NCBI GenBank assembly: GCA_017431345.1
Contig: JAFRLH010000048.1
Location: forward strand, 1-64,000
Direction: 5' to 3'
Source of the DNA: Lachnospiraceae bacterium
GTDB lineage: Bacteria > Bacillota > Clostridia > Lachnospirales > Lachnospiraceae
DNA length: 64,000 bases
Under the pieces are notes generated by a model. That model was not told the origin of the DNA and made no database searches. It saw only the letters and a list, made by a program, of their open reading frames with translations. This document shows positions 54,260 to 63,303 of this stretch, piece after piece (the stretch's first letter is position 1; each line of letters starts with the position of its first letter). The position numbers and the translations under genes are program-made.

Positions 54260-55146
54260 TCTGCTATGTCTTTGATATCCGCGCAGCTGGCCACAAAACG
54301 GCAGAATTCTTCCGCAAGTTCCGACAGATGCTTTTTCCGTTTGAAGCAGATATGGATCTGTCTTGCGAACCTCCTGCTGACCAGCGGCAGAAGCCAGATC
54401 TTCCTGTCATTCCGGTAAAGCTCCGCATTCTCCGCGGAAACGAAGCCGCAGCACATTCCTTCTGCGATCATCTTCCTCTTCAGCGGCTCGCTGTCAACGA
54501 TATTGATGCTGCCGGTCTCTATCATCAGCGCCCGGCAGATCTCCAGGGGATGTTCATAGTTCCCGCTGCCGTCCCGCAGGAACACCATATCCCTTCCGCT
54601 CAGATACTTATTGGATACCGCTTCTCTCCCCACGAGCGGATCACCGTCCGGCACTGCCAGATAATATTCTTCCGTATAAAGAGCATACCCTTTAAACTTC
54701 CTGTATTTCCTGCTGTCCGGATAGATCATGACATCATATTCACTGATATCCGGGCGGTCGTTCCCGGCCAGCGAGCTGTCTATATCGAAAACGGCTTCCG
54801 GATGCATTTCCCGGAAATCCGCCATCCAGGAAAGCAGCGGTCCCGGTTCTCCTTCCACGCCGATCCTGATCCGGGTATCATTCTTCATGTCATACTGCCG
54901 CAGACGCTCCACGGATTCATCATATTCCGCCAGGATCTTCTGACAGCTCTCGCGGAAATAATCTCCCGCTTCATTCAGGCGCAGCGTTTTCCCTTTCCGG
55001 TCAAAAAGCTGCACGCCGAGTTCTTTTTCGAGTGAAGCGATATTTTTGGAGAGCGAAGACTGTGTAATATACAATGCGTTCGCCGCCGCCGACAGATTCT
55101 CCATCTGCGCCGCGATGCTGAAATACCGAAGCTGTGCGATCGTCAT
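54256..55146 (-). CDS. LysR-family transcriptional regulator of the cofactor island
   Basis: 296 residues from ATG 55146. The frame is open another 33 codons upstream, but the HTH begins right at MTIAQLRYFSIAAQ, as LysR proteins do. Helix NLSAAANALYITQSSLSKNI, then LGVQLFDRKGKTLRLNEAG. The effector domain starts near residue 90. It is translationally coupled to the rhodanese gene. Control of Mo/W or sulfur genes is plausible from location only. Confidence 0.9.
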   Translation of the reverse strand: MTIAQLRYFSIAAQMENLSAAANALYITQSSLSKNIASLEKELGVQLFDRKGKTLRLNEAGDYFRESCQKILAEYDESVERLRQYDMKNDTRIRIGVEGEPGPLLSWMADFREMHPEAVFDIDSSLAGNDRPDISEYDVMIYPDSRKYRKFKGYALYTEEYYLAVPDGDPLVGREAVSNKYLSGRDMVFLRDGSGNYEHPLEICRALMIETGSINIVDSEPLKRKMIAEGMCCGFVSAENAELYRNDRKIWLLPLVSRRFARQIHICFKRKKHLSELAEEFCRFVASCADIKDIAE

Positions 55147-55330
55147 AGGATATTCCCTCTCATCAGAACATATATGCCTCCGGAAAAGAATTTCTTCTTT
55201 CCTGATCCATGGCATGATTATACTGAAAATCACCGTTCCTGACAAACATCCGGCAGTATCTCATATTCCATTTTGGAATAACCACGCGCATAATACAGCA
55301 GCATCCGGTCCTTTTCTTACCATGCAGTTC

Positions 55331-56434
55331 TCACACATCCTGTACCAGAACATCCAGAATTCCGCCGCACACAGAGGTGCTTTGTCCGCCGTTTTTCCCG
55401 TTCAGATCAATATGCCGTACGATGGTCTTCCCGGTACCGATGATCTTCTTCGCTTCCGCGATGATCATTGCCTCTTTCGCGCCGCCGCCGATGCTGCCTG
55501 CGATCTTTCCGTCTTCATAGATGACCATCTTCGCGCCGGCCCCCCTCGGGACAGATCCTTCCGTGCGCATGATCGTAGCGACTGCTTTCGGCGTGAGCGG
55601 TTCTTCTGCAATCAGTCTGATCACTGCAGGATCCAGGTCCGTCCGCATTCCTGCCGCATAATTGCCGCGTCCTTTTCTTTTCACGGAGATGAGTTCCGCC
55701 AGGATGGAGATCGTTATTTCCTCCGGGGTGACGCCGCCGATATCCAGTCCGATGGGCGAGCTGACTCTGTCCAGTCTTTCCGCCGGTATCCCTTGCGCGA
55801 TCATTTTCTCCCTGACATAATTGATCTTTTTCTTTGATCCCAGCATTCCGACATAAGCGGGTTCCGTACCGCTAAGGACTTCCAGAAGACAATCGGCATC
55901 GTGGGAATGTCCGCGGGTCATGATGCAGACAAGATCCTGTTCCCGGATCTTCAGTTCCCGGATGGCATGAATGAAATCGTCACAGACGATCTGACAGGCC
56001 CACGGAAAACGATCCTCATTCGCGAAATCCGCACGGTCATCCACGGCGACCGTTGTAAAACCGCAGCGCGCAGCCATTTCGACCAGACAGCACCCGACAT
56101 GTCCTCCGCCCAGAACGATCAGTCTTTCTTCCGGGAAAAACGGTTCCAGAAAGACATGTTTTTCCCCGTCCGGATGATACACCGGTCTGCCGCTTGCGCG
56201 CATGAACAAATGCTCCGCATCAGCATCCTCTCCGAGATCCAGCGGCAGCACCTCCTGCTCCAGATTTGATGCATTGCCCCCTGCATCCATATCAAAGGCG
56301 GTACGCATGACAGCGCATTTATTATCCGCGAGCAGGGCTTCCACATCCGGATATCTGTTCATTTTTGTCTCCTTCTCTTTCAAAATCCTGTCAATATCTT
56401 CGTTGGCAAGTATATTAATCATACGACTTCTCAT
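55331..56434 (-). CDS. XdhC-type accessory protein with inverted domain order
   Basis: About 367 residues. XdhC proteins help insert sulfurated molybdenum cofactor into hydroxylases. Usually the XdhC/CoxI domain (GSxPR, GSIGGG) comes first and the Rossmann domain second. Here the Rossmann part is first (LIVLGGGHVGCCLVEMAARC, TRGHSHDADCLLEVL, GLDIGGVTPEEI, ending near 265). The CoxI part is last (IMRTEGSVPRGAGAKMVI, IAGSIGGGAKEAM). Ribosome sites exist both for ATG 56434 and for ATG 56362 (AAGGAGA); the shorter form starts MNRYPDVEALL. It would serve the three hydroxylases. A hairpin separates it from the upstream molybdopterin-binding gene. Confidence 0.87.
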   Translation of the reverse strand: MRSRMINILANEDIDRILKEKETKMNRYPDVEALLADNKCAVMRTAFDMDAGGNASNLEQEVLPLDLGEDADAEHLFMRASGRPVYHPDGEKHVFLEPFFPEERLIVLGGGHVGCCLVEMAARCGFTTVAVDDRADFANEDRFPWACQIVCDDFIHAIRELKIREQDLVCIMTRGHSHDADCLLEVLSGTEPAYVGMLGSKKKINYVREKMIAQGIPAERLDRVSSPIGLDIGGVTPEEITISILAELISVKRKGRGNYAAGMRTDLDPAVIRLIAEEPLTPKAVATIMRTEGSVPRGAGAKMVIYEDGKIAGSIGGGAKEAMIIAEAKKIIGTGKTIVRHIDLNGKNGGQSTSVCGGILDVLVQDV

Positions 56435-56470
56435 CATTCCCTCCGATCCAGGATTTTATTTGAACAAAGA

Positions 56471-56499
56471 ACAGAGCAGTTCTGTTTCCGCTGCTCTGT
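56471..56499 (-). terminator. Hairpin after the molybdopterin-binding protein gene
   Basis: 9-bp stem ACAGAGCAG/CTGCTCTGT, followed in the minus direction by TTCTTTGTTC. Probable terminator or attenuator upstream of the XdhC gene. Confidence 0.55.
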
Positions 56500-56518
56500 C
56501 CTGCTGTACATTTCCCTT

Positions 56519-57538
56519 TTATTTTCCGAATCCGCAGTTCGGCCACACGCACGTCTCACAGTTCAGGCAGAGACCGCCCATGCCGAGCTTATACAGATCC
56601 TCTTTTTCCACTCTCACATCCGCCAATACCTTCGGCAGTACCAGATCAAAGATCGTGCGCCTTGCATACATTACACAGCCGGGCAGTCCCATGATCGGAA
56701 TACCGGCCTTCGTGTAAGCCAGCAGGAACATCGCCCCCGGCAGCACCGGCGCGCCATAGGAAATGATCTCCGCGCCTGTATTCTTGATCGCAGTCGGCGT
56801 GGTATCATCCGGATCCACGCTCATACCGCCGGTACACAATACCATATCAGCGCCCTTCGCGATATAGCTTTCGATCTCCGCCGTGATCTTTTCCGGATCA
56901 TCCCCGAGAATGGTCTGTCCGATCACTTCGGTATCATATTCCGCCAGCTTCGCCCGGATCGCCGGTCCGAATTTATCCTGGATCCTGCCGAGGAATACTT
57001 CCGACCCGGTGGTGACAATGCCGACTTTCTTATGATAATAAGGATGCAGCGCAAACAGCGGGGTATCCCCGGCCGTTTCTTTCGCCTTCTCCATTTTCTC
57101 TTTTTCAATAACGAGCGGGATCACGCGCATGCCTGCCAGCTTGTCGCCTTTCTTCACCGGGAAGTTGCCGTGTCTGGTCGCGATCATCATTTCGCCGAGA
57201 GAATTCACGGCGATCAGGCGTTCTTCATCGATCGTGAACAGGCCGTCGCATTCAGCGATCAGCTCGATCTTTCCTTCCTTCGGTTCCGTGGCGCGCATGT
57301 GCTCATTGATGCTGATATCACGGAGGACAGCTGCTGCTTCATCCTCATGGTACATGTTCTCATCCTTCTCCCAGACATACAGGTGTTCTTTGCCGATCGA
57401 AAGAAGAACAGGAATGTCTTCCTCCTGCACGATATGTCCTTTTCTGAAAACAGCATCCTTCGTAACGCCGGGAATGATCTGGGTAAGATCATGGCAGAGC
57501 ACATGGCCGACAGCATCCGTTGTATTGATCAGCTTCAT
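56519..57538 (-). CDS. MoeA/CinA-like molybdopterin-binding protein with C-terminal cysteine tail
   Basis: 339 residues. The N-terminal third resembles the MoeA linker domains (NTTDAVGHVLCHDLTQI). The MoCF-binding domain holds VGIVTTGSEVFLGRI, CTGGMSVDPDDTTPTAI and GLPGCVMYARRTIFD. The end CLNCETCVWPNCGFGK has four cysteines, a likely Fe-S or zinc site. Such short MoeA-like proteins are found in loci for (selenium-dependent) molybdenum hydroxylases. It is upstream of XdhC on the same strand. Confidence 0.87.
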   Translation of the reverse strand: MKLINTTDAVGHVLCHDLTQIIPGVTKDAVFRKGHIVQEEDIPVLLSIGKEHLYVWEKDENMYHEDEAAAVLRDISINEHMRATEPKEGKIELIAECDGLFTIDEERLIAVNSLGEMMIATRHGNFPVKKGDKLAGMRVIPLVIEKEKMEKAKETAGDTPLFALHPYYHKKVGIVTTGSEVFLGRIQDKFGPAIRAKLAEYDTEVIGQTILGDDPEKITAEIESYIAKGADMVLCTGGMSVDPDDTTPTAIKNTGAEIISYGAPVLPGAMFLLAYTKAGIPIMGLPGCVMYARRTIFDLVLPKVLADVRVEKEDLYKLGMGGLCLNCETCVWPNCGFGK

Positions 57539-57610
57539 AATGACCTCCGGAGAGCGATATTTTTTTAAAAAACTAACGCTATTCTATCACAGAATCCGGT
57601 CAAGTCAAGA

Positions 57611-57642
57611 GCAGCCGGGAACGATTCTTTGTCCCCGGCTGC
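57611..57642. terminator. Hairpin terminator between sensor kinase and molybdopterin-binding gene
   Basis: 9-bp stem GCAGCCGGG/CCCGGCTGC with TTTTCTTT on the plus side, close to the kinase stop at 57649. Confidence 0.6.
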
Positions 57643-57648
57643 TTTTCT

Positions 57649-60582
57649 TTATGCTTTTATAAGGCTCTCCAGCGTTGCGAACAGCGCTTCCGGCTCCACC
57701 GGTTTGCTCAGGTGGGCGTTCAGCCCCGCCTGCATGCTCCGCTGTACGTCTTCGTCAAATGCATTCGCTGTCAGTGCGATGATCGGGACGGATCTGGCAT
57801 CCTCCCTGTCAAGCGCGCGGATCCGGCGGGTTGCTTCCAGTCCGTCCATCACCGGCATGCGCATATCCATCAGCACAGCATCGTAATGCCCCATTTCAGA
57901 ATGTCTGAACATGTCTACAGCGATCTCCCCGTTCTCTGCAAGATCTGCTTCCATATCCCGCATGGAAAGGATCATCAGGATGATCTCCGCATTGACCGAT
58001 ACATCCTCTGCCAGCAGCACCCTCCTGCCGGCAAGATCTGCGGTTTCCGTGATCAGGCGGGCGTTCTTCTTTTTGAACGCTTCCCGGAACTCATCCAGCA
58101 CCGTGCCTGCGAACAGCGGCTTTGCCACGAAGGTATCCACGCCCGCTTCCGCCGCCTCGTCAGCGATATCATCCCAGCTGTAGGATGTCAGAATGATCAC
58201 AGGAGTCTCATCCCCGACAGCCTGATGAATCCGGCGGGTCGTTTCCAGGCCATCCATTTCCGGCATCTTCCAGTCGACCAGGATCAGGTCGTAAGGTTCC
58301 CTTCTGGCATGACGGACCCTGACCATCTCTATGCCGTCTTCTCCTGTCAGTGCCTTTTCACAGGAAATGCCCACCTGGCCGAGAACGATCTGCGCATGAT
58401 CGCAGGCGATCGGATCATCATCGATCACCAGCACGCACATTTCATGCGGGTGCGGCAGGCCGGCTTCCAGTTCTGCTCTCTCGTGTTCCGCACAGCCCAG
58501 CGTGATCGTGACATCGAACGTGGATCCTCTGCCCTTCTCGCTCTTTACTTCGATATGGCCGTTCATGAGCTCGACAATGCTCTTTGTGATCGGCATACCG
58601 AGACCGGTGCTGCCGTATCTGTTCGTATTGGAGGAGTCCTCCTGCGAGAACGGCTCAAAGATCTTCGGCAGATAGTCGCTGCTCATGCCGATGCCTGTAT
58701 CGCTGACGGTAAAATGCAGTGTCGCTTTGCCGTCCATTCTGGCTTTTTCTTCAACGACAAATGTCACAGTGCCGCCTTCCGGCGTAAATTTGACCGCATT
58801 TCCGAGAATATTGATCATGATCTGCCGGATCTTCATATCATCCCCGATATAGTATTCCGCAGCTTTTCCTTTCATCCGGCATTCATATTTCAGCCCCTTG
58901 TCCCTGCACTGACCGCTGATGATGGTATTGACATGTTCCATGGTCCTCGCAAAGGAAAATTCCTCGTGCCGGATCACCATGCGGCCGGATTCGATCCGCG
59001 ACATATCCAGGATGTCATTGATGATCCCGAGCAGGTGATGCGCCGAAGTACCGATCTTTTCCAGATAATCCCTGGTGCTTTCGGAGATCGTTTCATCTGC
59101 CAGCGCGATCTTATCCAGACCGATGATCGCGTTCATCGGGGTGCGGATCTCATGGCTCATATTCGAAAGAAAGATCGTCTTCGCCTTGTTCGCATCTTCC
59201 GCGGCGGCAAGCGCCTCGGCAAGCTCATGGCTCCTGGCCATGGCTTCCCGCATTTCATGGTCGATGACTGTAAATCCTACGCCTGCAGCGTGCACTTTGT
59301 TGTCATCGCGGTGTCCCGGATGACGGACGCCTGCCATACGCAGCATCTCATAATATTCCCTGCCGTCTCTCCTTGCCAGATACCGGTATGCCATGATGGA
59401 TTCATTCGTGAGCGTTTCACGAACATAATCCGGATCAATGAACTGAAGGAAGCCTTTTTTATATTCCTCATCTACATACTGCTCACAGTAATTGATGAAC
59501 CTTGCGTGATACGGGAAATGGACACCCTCAGGGGTCTGATAAGGATCATTTTCGTCCGCCCGGTAGCATACTGCGTCATCCGTGTCCAGATCGATATGGT
59601 AGACGCTGCGGTAATCCGACGCCATGGCCGTGATCATACTGTCCAGCTCTTTCTGCAGCTTTTCCTTCTCCCGCAGCTGTCCCTGCAGCGCCAGTTTTTC
59701 TTCCCCGGTCCGTTTCGCATCTTCCAGCGCGGTTTGCATCGCCAGTTTTCTCCGGACACTTTCTTCCACATCCTTAAAGCCCATAGTAACGCCGGTCCGG
59801 CCGCCCGGCATCTTCACTTTCCCAAAATCGATGCGGTAATACCTGCGTCCGGATGCAAGCGCCCGGATAAAGAATACGGAAAACTGGTCTTTTGTTTCGA
59901 ACTGTTTCAGGATGTAAGGCAGGCTGATCTGCTCCTGCATACGCTCCTGATCTTCCTCTGCGACCATGGTAGCAACATATTCCGCCTTGGTATCGGTATA
60001 ACGCGCATGGCTGAGCGCATTGCGTATGGCTTCCGCGTGCGCCTCATCCATGTCGGTATGATAAAGCGAGCAGCTCTCTGTAACAACATCATTGATGAGC
60101 CAGACTGTGTTGTAGGTGTTCGTCAGGGCTGCGATCACAGCATCCCTGACAGCAGTATCATTCTCCCGCTGTTCCCGCTCCTGTGTTATATCCGAGATAA
60201 AGGCCGTGTAAAAGCCGCCGATATTCCCTGTTTCCGTATAACGGCCGTGATCTCCGGCAAACCGGATTTCCCCGTCTTTTCGGAAAAAACGGAATTCAAC
60301 ATGATCTGTCCGGTCTTCGTTCGCCTGCACCTGTGCTTCGGCAGACTTTACAACGTTCTCATAATCTTCCGGGTGTACCATGCCCTTGAAGGTACCGCCT
60401 GTCAGTTCCCTGAATTCATCCTGATCCCTGCATCCGTAGATGGTGTACAGGGCTTTGTTGGCATAGAGGACCTCACCGGGTTCCTCCCTCCGGTAAATAA
60501 AAAAGCCGCCGGGTATATCGCCTCCGATCTCTTTTATCACGGAAAGGGTCTGTTTGTTCAGTTCAAATTGTCCTGTCGGCAT
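57649..60582 (-). CDS. Hybrid sensor histidine kinase (PAS, HisKA, HATPase, two receiver domains)
   Basis: 977 residues, no obvious membrane span, so a cytoplasmic sensor. PAS domains in the first ~440 residues (GGFFIYRREEPGEVLYANKA and others) include a short coiled coil near 285-320. HisKA has the phospho-acceptor in MSHEIRTPMNAIIGLDKI (~480). HATPase has N box ILGNAVKFTPEGG and G boxes DTGIGMSSDYL and GSTGLGMPI. Receiver 1 has LILVDWKMPEMDG and receiver 2 AVLMDMRMPVMDG. No DNA-binding domain and no separate response regulator adjacent. A ribosome site AGGAGG lies upstream of the ATG. The signal is unknown. Confidence 0.93.
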   Translation of the reverse strand: MPTGQFELNKQTLSVIKEIGGDIPGGFFIYRREEPGEVLYANKALYTIYGCRDQDEFRELTGGTFKGMVHPEDYENVVKSAEAQVQANEDRTDHVEFRFFRKDGEIRFAGDHGRYTETGNIGGFYTAFISDITQEREQRENDTAVRDAVIAALTNTYNTVWLINDVVTESCSLYHTDMDEAHAEAIRNALSHARYTDTKAEYVATMVAEEDQERMQEQISLPYILKQFETKDQFSVFFIRALASGRRYYRIDFGKVKMPGGRTGVTMGFKDVEESVRRKLAMQTALEDAKRTGEEKLALQGQLREKEKLQKELDSMITAMASDYRSVYHIDLDTDDAVCYRADENDPYQTPEGVHFPYHARFINYCEQYVDEEYKKGFLQFIDPDYVRETLTNESIMAYRYLARRDGREYYEMLRMAGVRHPGHRDDNKVHAAGVGFTVIDHEMREAMARSHELAEALAAAEDANKAKTIFLSNMSHEIRTPMNAIIGLDKIALADETISESTRDYLEKIGTSAHHLLGIINDILDMSRIESGRMVIRHEEFSFARTMEHVNTIISGQCRDKGLKYECRMKGKAAEYYIGDDMKIRQIMINILGNAVKFTPEGGTVTFVVEEKARMDGKATLHFTVSDTGIGMSSDYLPKIFEPFSQEDSSNTNRYGSTGLGMPITKSIVELMNGHIEVKSEKGRGSTFDVTITLGCAEHERAELEAGLPHPHEMCVLVIDDDPIACDHAQIVLGQVGISCEKALTGEDGIEMVRVRHARREPYDLILVDWKMPEMDGLETTRRIHQAVGDETPVIILTSYSWDDIADEAAEAGVDTFVAKPLFAGTVLDEFREAFKKKNARLITETADLAGRRVLLAEDVSVNAEIILMILSMRDMEADLAENGEIAVDMFRHSEMGHYDAVLMDMRMPVMDGLEATRRIRALDREDARSVPIIALTANAFDEDVQRSMQAGLNAHLSKPVEPEALFATLESLIKA

Positions 60583-60710
60583 CTGTTCCGTCCTCCTGAG
60601 AAAATATGGGCTTTTTCCCCTGCAGAGAAGGGAGCCGTCTCCTCCTCGGTATAATCAACAAAAGTATACCTGCGCCGTGTTCAAGATGCAATTGTTTCTT
60701 TCCTGCTGAC

Positions 60711-60761
60711 AAAAAAACTGTCATCCTTCACAGACACAGCTGCTTCCGGTGACAGTTTTTT
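60711..60761. terminator. Terminator of idi
   Basis: Stem of 12-13 bp (60711-60723 / 60750-60761) with A and T runs on both sides and a long loop, directly before the idi stop codon side. Works in both directions. Confidence 0.8.
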
Positions 60762-60762
60762 C

Positions 60763-61263
60763 TCATTTCAGTGCTATGCGCAATGCGGTAAAGAACCACG
60801 GCGCATATTTTTCAGGATGCGCTTCAATATCACCCTTAAGCCATTCTACATCCACTGCTTTCATCTCCTGCGCTTCTTCCGGATCAGGAGAAAATGCACC
60901 GCCGTATTCTCCGACAAAAACATGGTCGTATTCATATTCCGCCAGACCGTCATCAAAGGGAGCATAATAGATGAAGGAACCCGCCTCTTTTACCGGGCAT
61001 TCGATGCCGGCTTCTTCTTTCAGTCTTCGCTGTACAGCTTCTTCCAGCGTTTCGCCTGCACGGGGGTGGGAGCAGCAGGTGTTGGCCCATTTCCCGCCGG
61101 AATGGTATTTATGGTCCGCGCGCCGCTGGATGATCACTTTACCGCCGTTAAAGATGAAAACGGAAAAAGCTCTGTGCAGCAGGTGTTTCTGATGCACCTC
61201 GAGTTTCCCCATGCTGCCGGTTTCCTGATCGTCATAATCCACAAGAATGAGTTGATCTTCCAT
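60763..61263 (-). CDS. idi: Type 1 isopentenyl-diphosphate delta-isomerase
   Basis: 166 residues, Nudix fold. The type 1 IDI signatures TCCSHPRAGET (catalytic Cys) and EYEYDHVFVGEY (catalytic Glu and metal ligand) are present, with RRLKEEAGIECP as the Nudix helix. It interconverts IPP and DMAPP. Type 1 enzymes are less common in Firmicutes than type 2, so transfer is possible. It has no metabolic neighbours here. Confidence 0.92.
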   Translation of the reverse strand: MEDQLILVDYDDQETGSMGKLEVHQKHLLHRAFSVFIFNGGKVIIQRRADHKYHSGGKWANTCCSHPRAGETLEEAVQRRLKEEAGIECPVKEAGSFIYYAPFDDGLAEYEYDHVFVGEYGGAFSPDPEEAQEMKAVDVEWLKGDIEAHPEKYAPWFFTALRIALK

Positions 61264-61293
61264 CTTCTTCTCCCGTCTTCCTTTTATACAATA

Positions 61294-61347
61294 CCGTCAC
61301 CCGGAGGAACGAAGTGACGAAGGGTCCCCGTTCTGCCAGTATGACAA
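61294..61347. repeat. Dispersed intergenic repeat, copy C
   Basis: CCGTCACCCGGAGGAACGAA to AGTATGACAAA. It resembles the minus-strand reading of copy A (GTCATCCGGAGGAGTGATG...), including a GACGAAGG core. It lies between idi and the MATE gene. Confidence 0.6.
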
Positions 61348-61360
61348 ATACGATTCTTTC

Positions 61361-62713
61361 TTATATTGCTCTTTTCTCTTTCCACTTCCCGCTCTTAAAC
61401 CGCCATATAAATGCGCAGGATCTTGCTGTCCAGTCGGAGATCATCGCCATCCACACGCCGATGATCTGGAAGTTCAGCAGAATGCCGAACAGGATCGCCG
61501 CGCCAACACGGAAGATGAACATCGATACCATGCCGACCTTCATCGTATAAGCCGCGTCTCCGGTCGCACGCAGTCCGTTGGCCAGATTGAACGAAGTCGG
61601 ATGGATGAAGCAGGCGCAGACATTGTGGATCGTTACCAGCGTATACGCATATTTTACCGCTTCCGGGGAAAGATCATACAGCCCGAGGATCCGGTGCAGG
61701 AAGATCTGCATGATGATCGTGATCGCTATATTGCCCATATAGGAGATCTTCAGGATCCGTTTCATATAATATTTTGCCTGTTCATACTCTCCCGCACCGA
61801 CGCACTGACCGATCACGGTAACACAGGCCAAATTGTTTCCGCTGCAGACCATGATCGCGATCGTGCCGACCGACAGTGCCGCGCTGCTGGCTGCGATCTG
61901 ATGGGTGCCGAACATGGACACAATACTGGTGACCAGGATCCTTCCGAGCGCGAACAGACCGTTCTCGATGCTGTTCGGAACAGCAATGTGAAGCACGCGT
62001 CTTATATGCTCTTTATCTACCCGGAAGATCGAGGAGAGCGATACCCGGATCTGCTGTCCCTTCATGAACAGCATGCCTGTCATCAGGAAACATGCTGCCA
62101 TTCTGGAAAGCAGCGTAGGGACTGCAACACCGTCAACGCCCGCATGCAGGACGAAGATTCCGATCGCGTTTCCGACAACATTGATGATGTTCATGATAAT
62201 GGAAACGACCATTGTATGGGTGGTCTTTTTCATGGAACGGAACAGCGCCGCGGAAGCATTGTATAATCCGAGGAACGGATAGGAGCAGGCTGTGATCAGG
62301 ATATATCTGACAGCTGCCCTGCGTACATCCTCTTCAATGCTGGGATAGAACAGCCCGATGATCTGTGACCGCAGGACCAGTGAGAACACCATCATCAGCA
62401 TGGATCCGATCAGCGCGATCAGCATCAGCTGACCGGCGGATTCATTCGCCTGCTTCTGGTCCCGGTGACCGATATACTGGGAGACGACAACAGCACCGCC
62501 TGTGCCCAGTGCAGCAAGGAACGTGCTCACCAGGAAGGTATACATGTCCACCAGCGATACGCCGGACATGGCTGCTTCTCCGGCGTAGGATACCATCATG
62601 GTATCGGCAACACCGACAAAGAACGCCAGTGCCTGTTCGATCACGAGCGGTACAATTAATTTATAAAGATCCTGATCGGAAAACATGCGCTTTCCGACTG
62701 CTGCTTCATTCAT
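61361..62713 (-). CDS. MATE family efflux transporter
   Basis: 450 residues, about 12 membrane spans in two repeats. DLYKLIVPLVIEQALAFFVG at the start and GTGGAVVVSQYIG in TM2 are typical of the MATE family (NorM/DinF). It exports cationic compounds with Na+ or H+; the substrate is unknown. GGAGG precedes the ATG. No linked regulator. Confidence 0.92.
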   Translation of the reverse strand: MNEAAVGKRMFSDQDLYKLIVPLVIEQALAFFVGVADTMMVSYAGEAAMSGVSLVDMYTFLVSTFLAALGTGGAVVVSQYIGHRDQKQANESAGQLMLIALIGSMLMMVFSLVLRSQIIGLFYPSIEEDVRRAAVRYILITACSYPFLGLYNASAALFRSMKKTTHTMVVSIIMNIINVVGNAIGIFVLHAGVDGVAVPTLLSRMAACFLMTGMLFMKGQQIRVSLSSIFRVDKEHIRRVLHIAVPNSIENGLFALGRILVTSIVSMFGTHQIAASSAALSVGTIAIMVCSGNNLACVTVIGQCVGAGEYEQAKYYMKRILKISYMGNIAITIIMQIFLHRILGLYDLSPEAVKYAYTLVTIHNVCACFIHPTSFNLANGLRATGDAAYTMKVGMVSMFIFRVGAAILFGILLNFQIIGVWMAMISDWTARSCAFIWRFKSGKWKEKRAI

Positions 62714-62762
62714 TCTGTTCCTCCAGGGCAGTCATTCCGGCTGTCATTCTGCTGTGTCATGC

Positions 62763-62861
62763 GCAAATCTTTGCTGTTTTCCTGCGTCTCCTGCCATATT
62801 GCCGTGCCATAAGCAAACCTGTGCTGTTTTCCTGCGTCTTCTGCCTTTTTGGTGCACATAA
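62763..62861. repeat. Two direct copies of a ~49-bp repeat
   Basis: Copies at 62763-62811 and 62813-62861 share GCTGTTTTCCTGCGTCT and a CTGCC...G-GTGC-ATA pattern. They lie upstream of the MATE gene in a 590-nt gene-free gap that runs to 63303. Confidence 0.75.
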
Positions 62862-62879
62862 TCCCGTTTTTGAATCATT

Positions 62880-62904
62880 TATGGTCTCAGGTAGTGCATA
62901 GAAT
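62880..62904. repeat. Inverted copy of the downstream 42-bp unit
   Basis: The reverse complement reads ATTCTATGCAC-ACCT-AGACCATA, matching the junction of units 2 and 3 of the tandem array at 63063. It and the array could form a long-range stem. Confidence 0.6.
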
Positions 62905-63062
62905 AGTGAATTCAAGAGCTTTATGGTCTGTTAATCTGTCATTTTATGCCGAATAAGAGTGTAAAAAGTCTGAAAAACGGATCCTAAAACCGCACAAACA
63001 CACTTACTGTGCACAAGCACAAGACCATAAATAATTAAAAAGTACTGAACCATGCACGCATT

Positions 63063-63187
63063 CAGACCATAATCTTGTCAATAACCTGATTCTGTGCACA
63101 CTCTCAAAACATATCCTGTCAGCAACCTGATTCTATGCACTCCCTCAGACCATAATCCTGTCATAAATCCGATTCTGTGCACGCCTT
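63063..63187. repeat. Three tandem degenerate ~42-bp repeats
   Basis: Units 63063-63104, 63105-63145 and 63146-63187, each carrying CCTGATTCTGTGCAC-like and CAGACCATAATC-like parts, with a partial fourth starting CAGATCG. Spacing is too close and too degenerate for CRISPR, and there are no unique spacers. Confidence 0.8.
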
Positions 63188-63303
63188 CAGATCGTGGTCA
63201 GACAATTTCCGCTATCCCAAACACAAATCACTGCAAATGAATCTTATCTTCCCTGCCTTCATGTGCTATACTGAAGTCATCCTCATATACGGAGATACGC
63301 AAA

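Noticed and set aside
63063-63187. CRISPR array
   Set aside because: The units are contiguous and degenerate, with no unique spacers and no cas genes.
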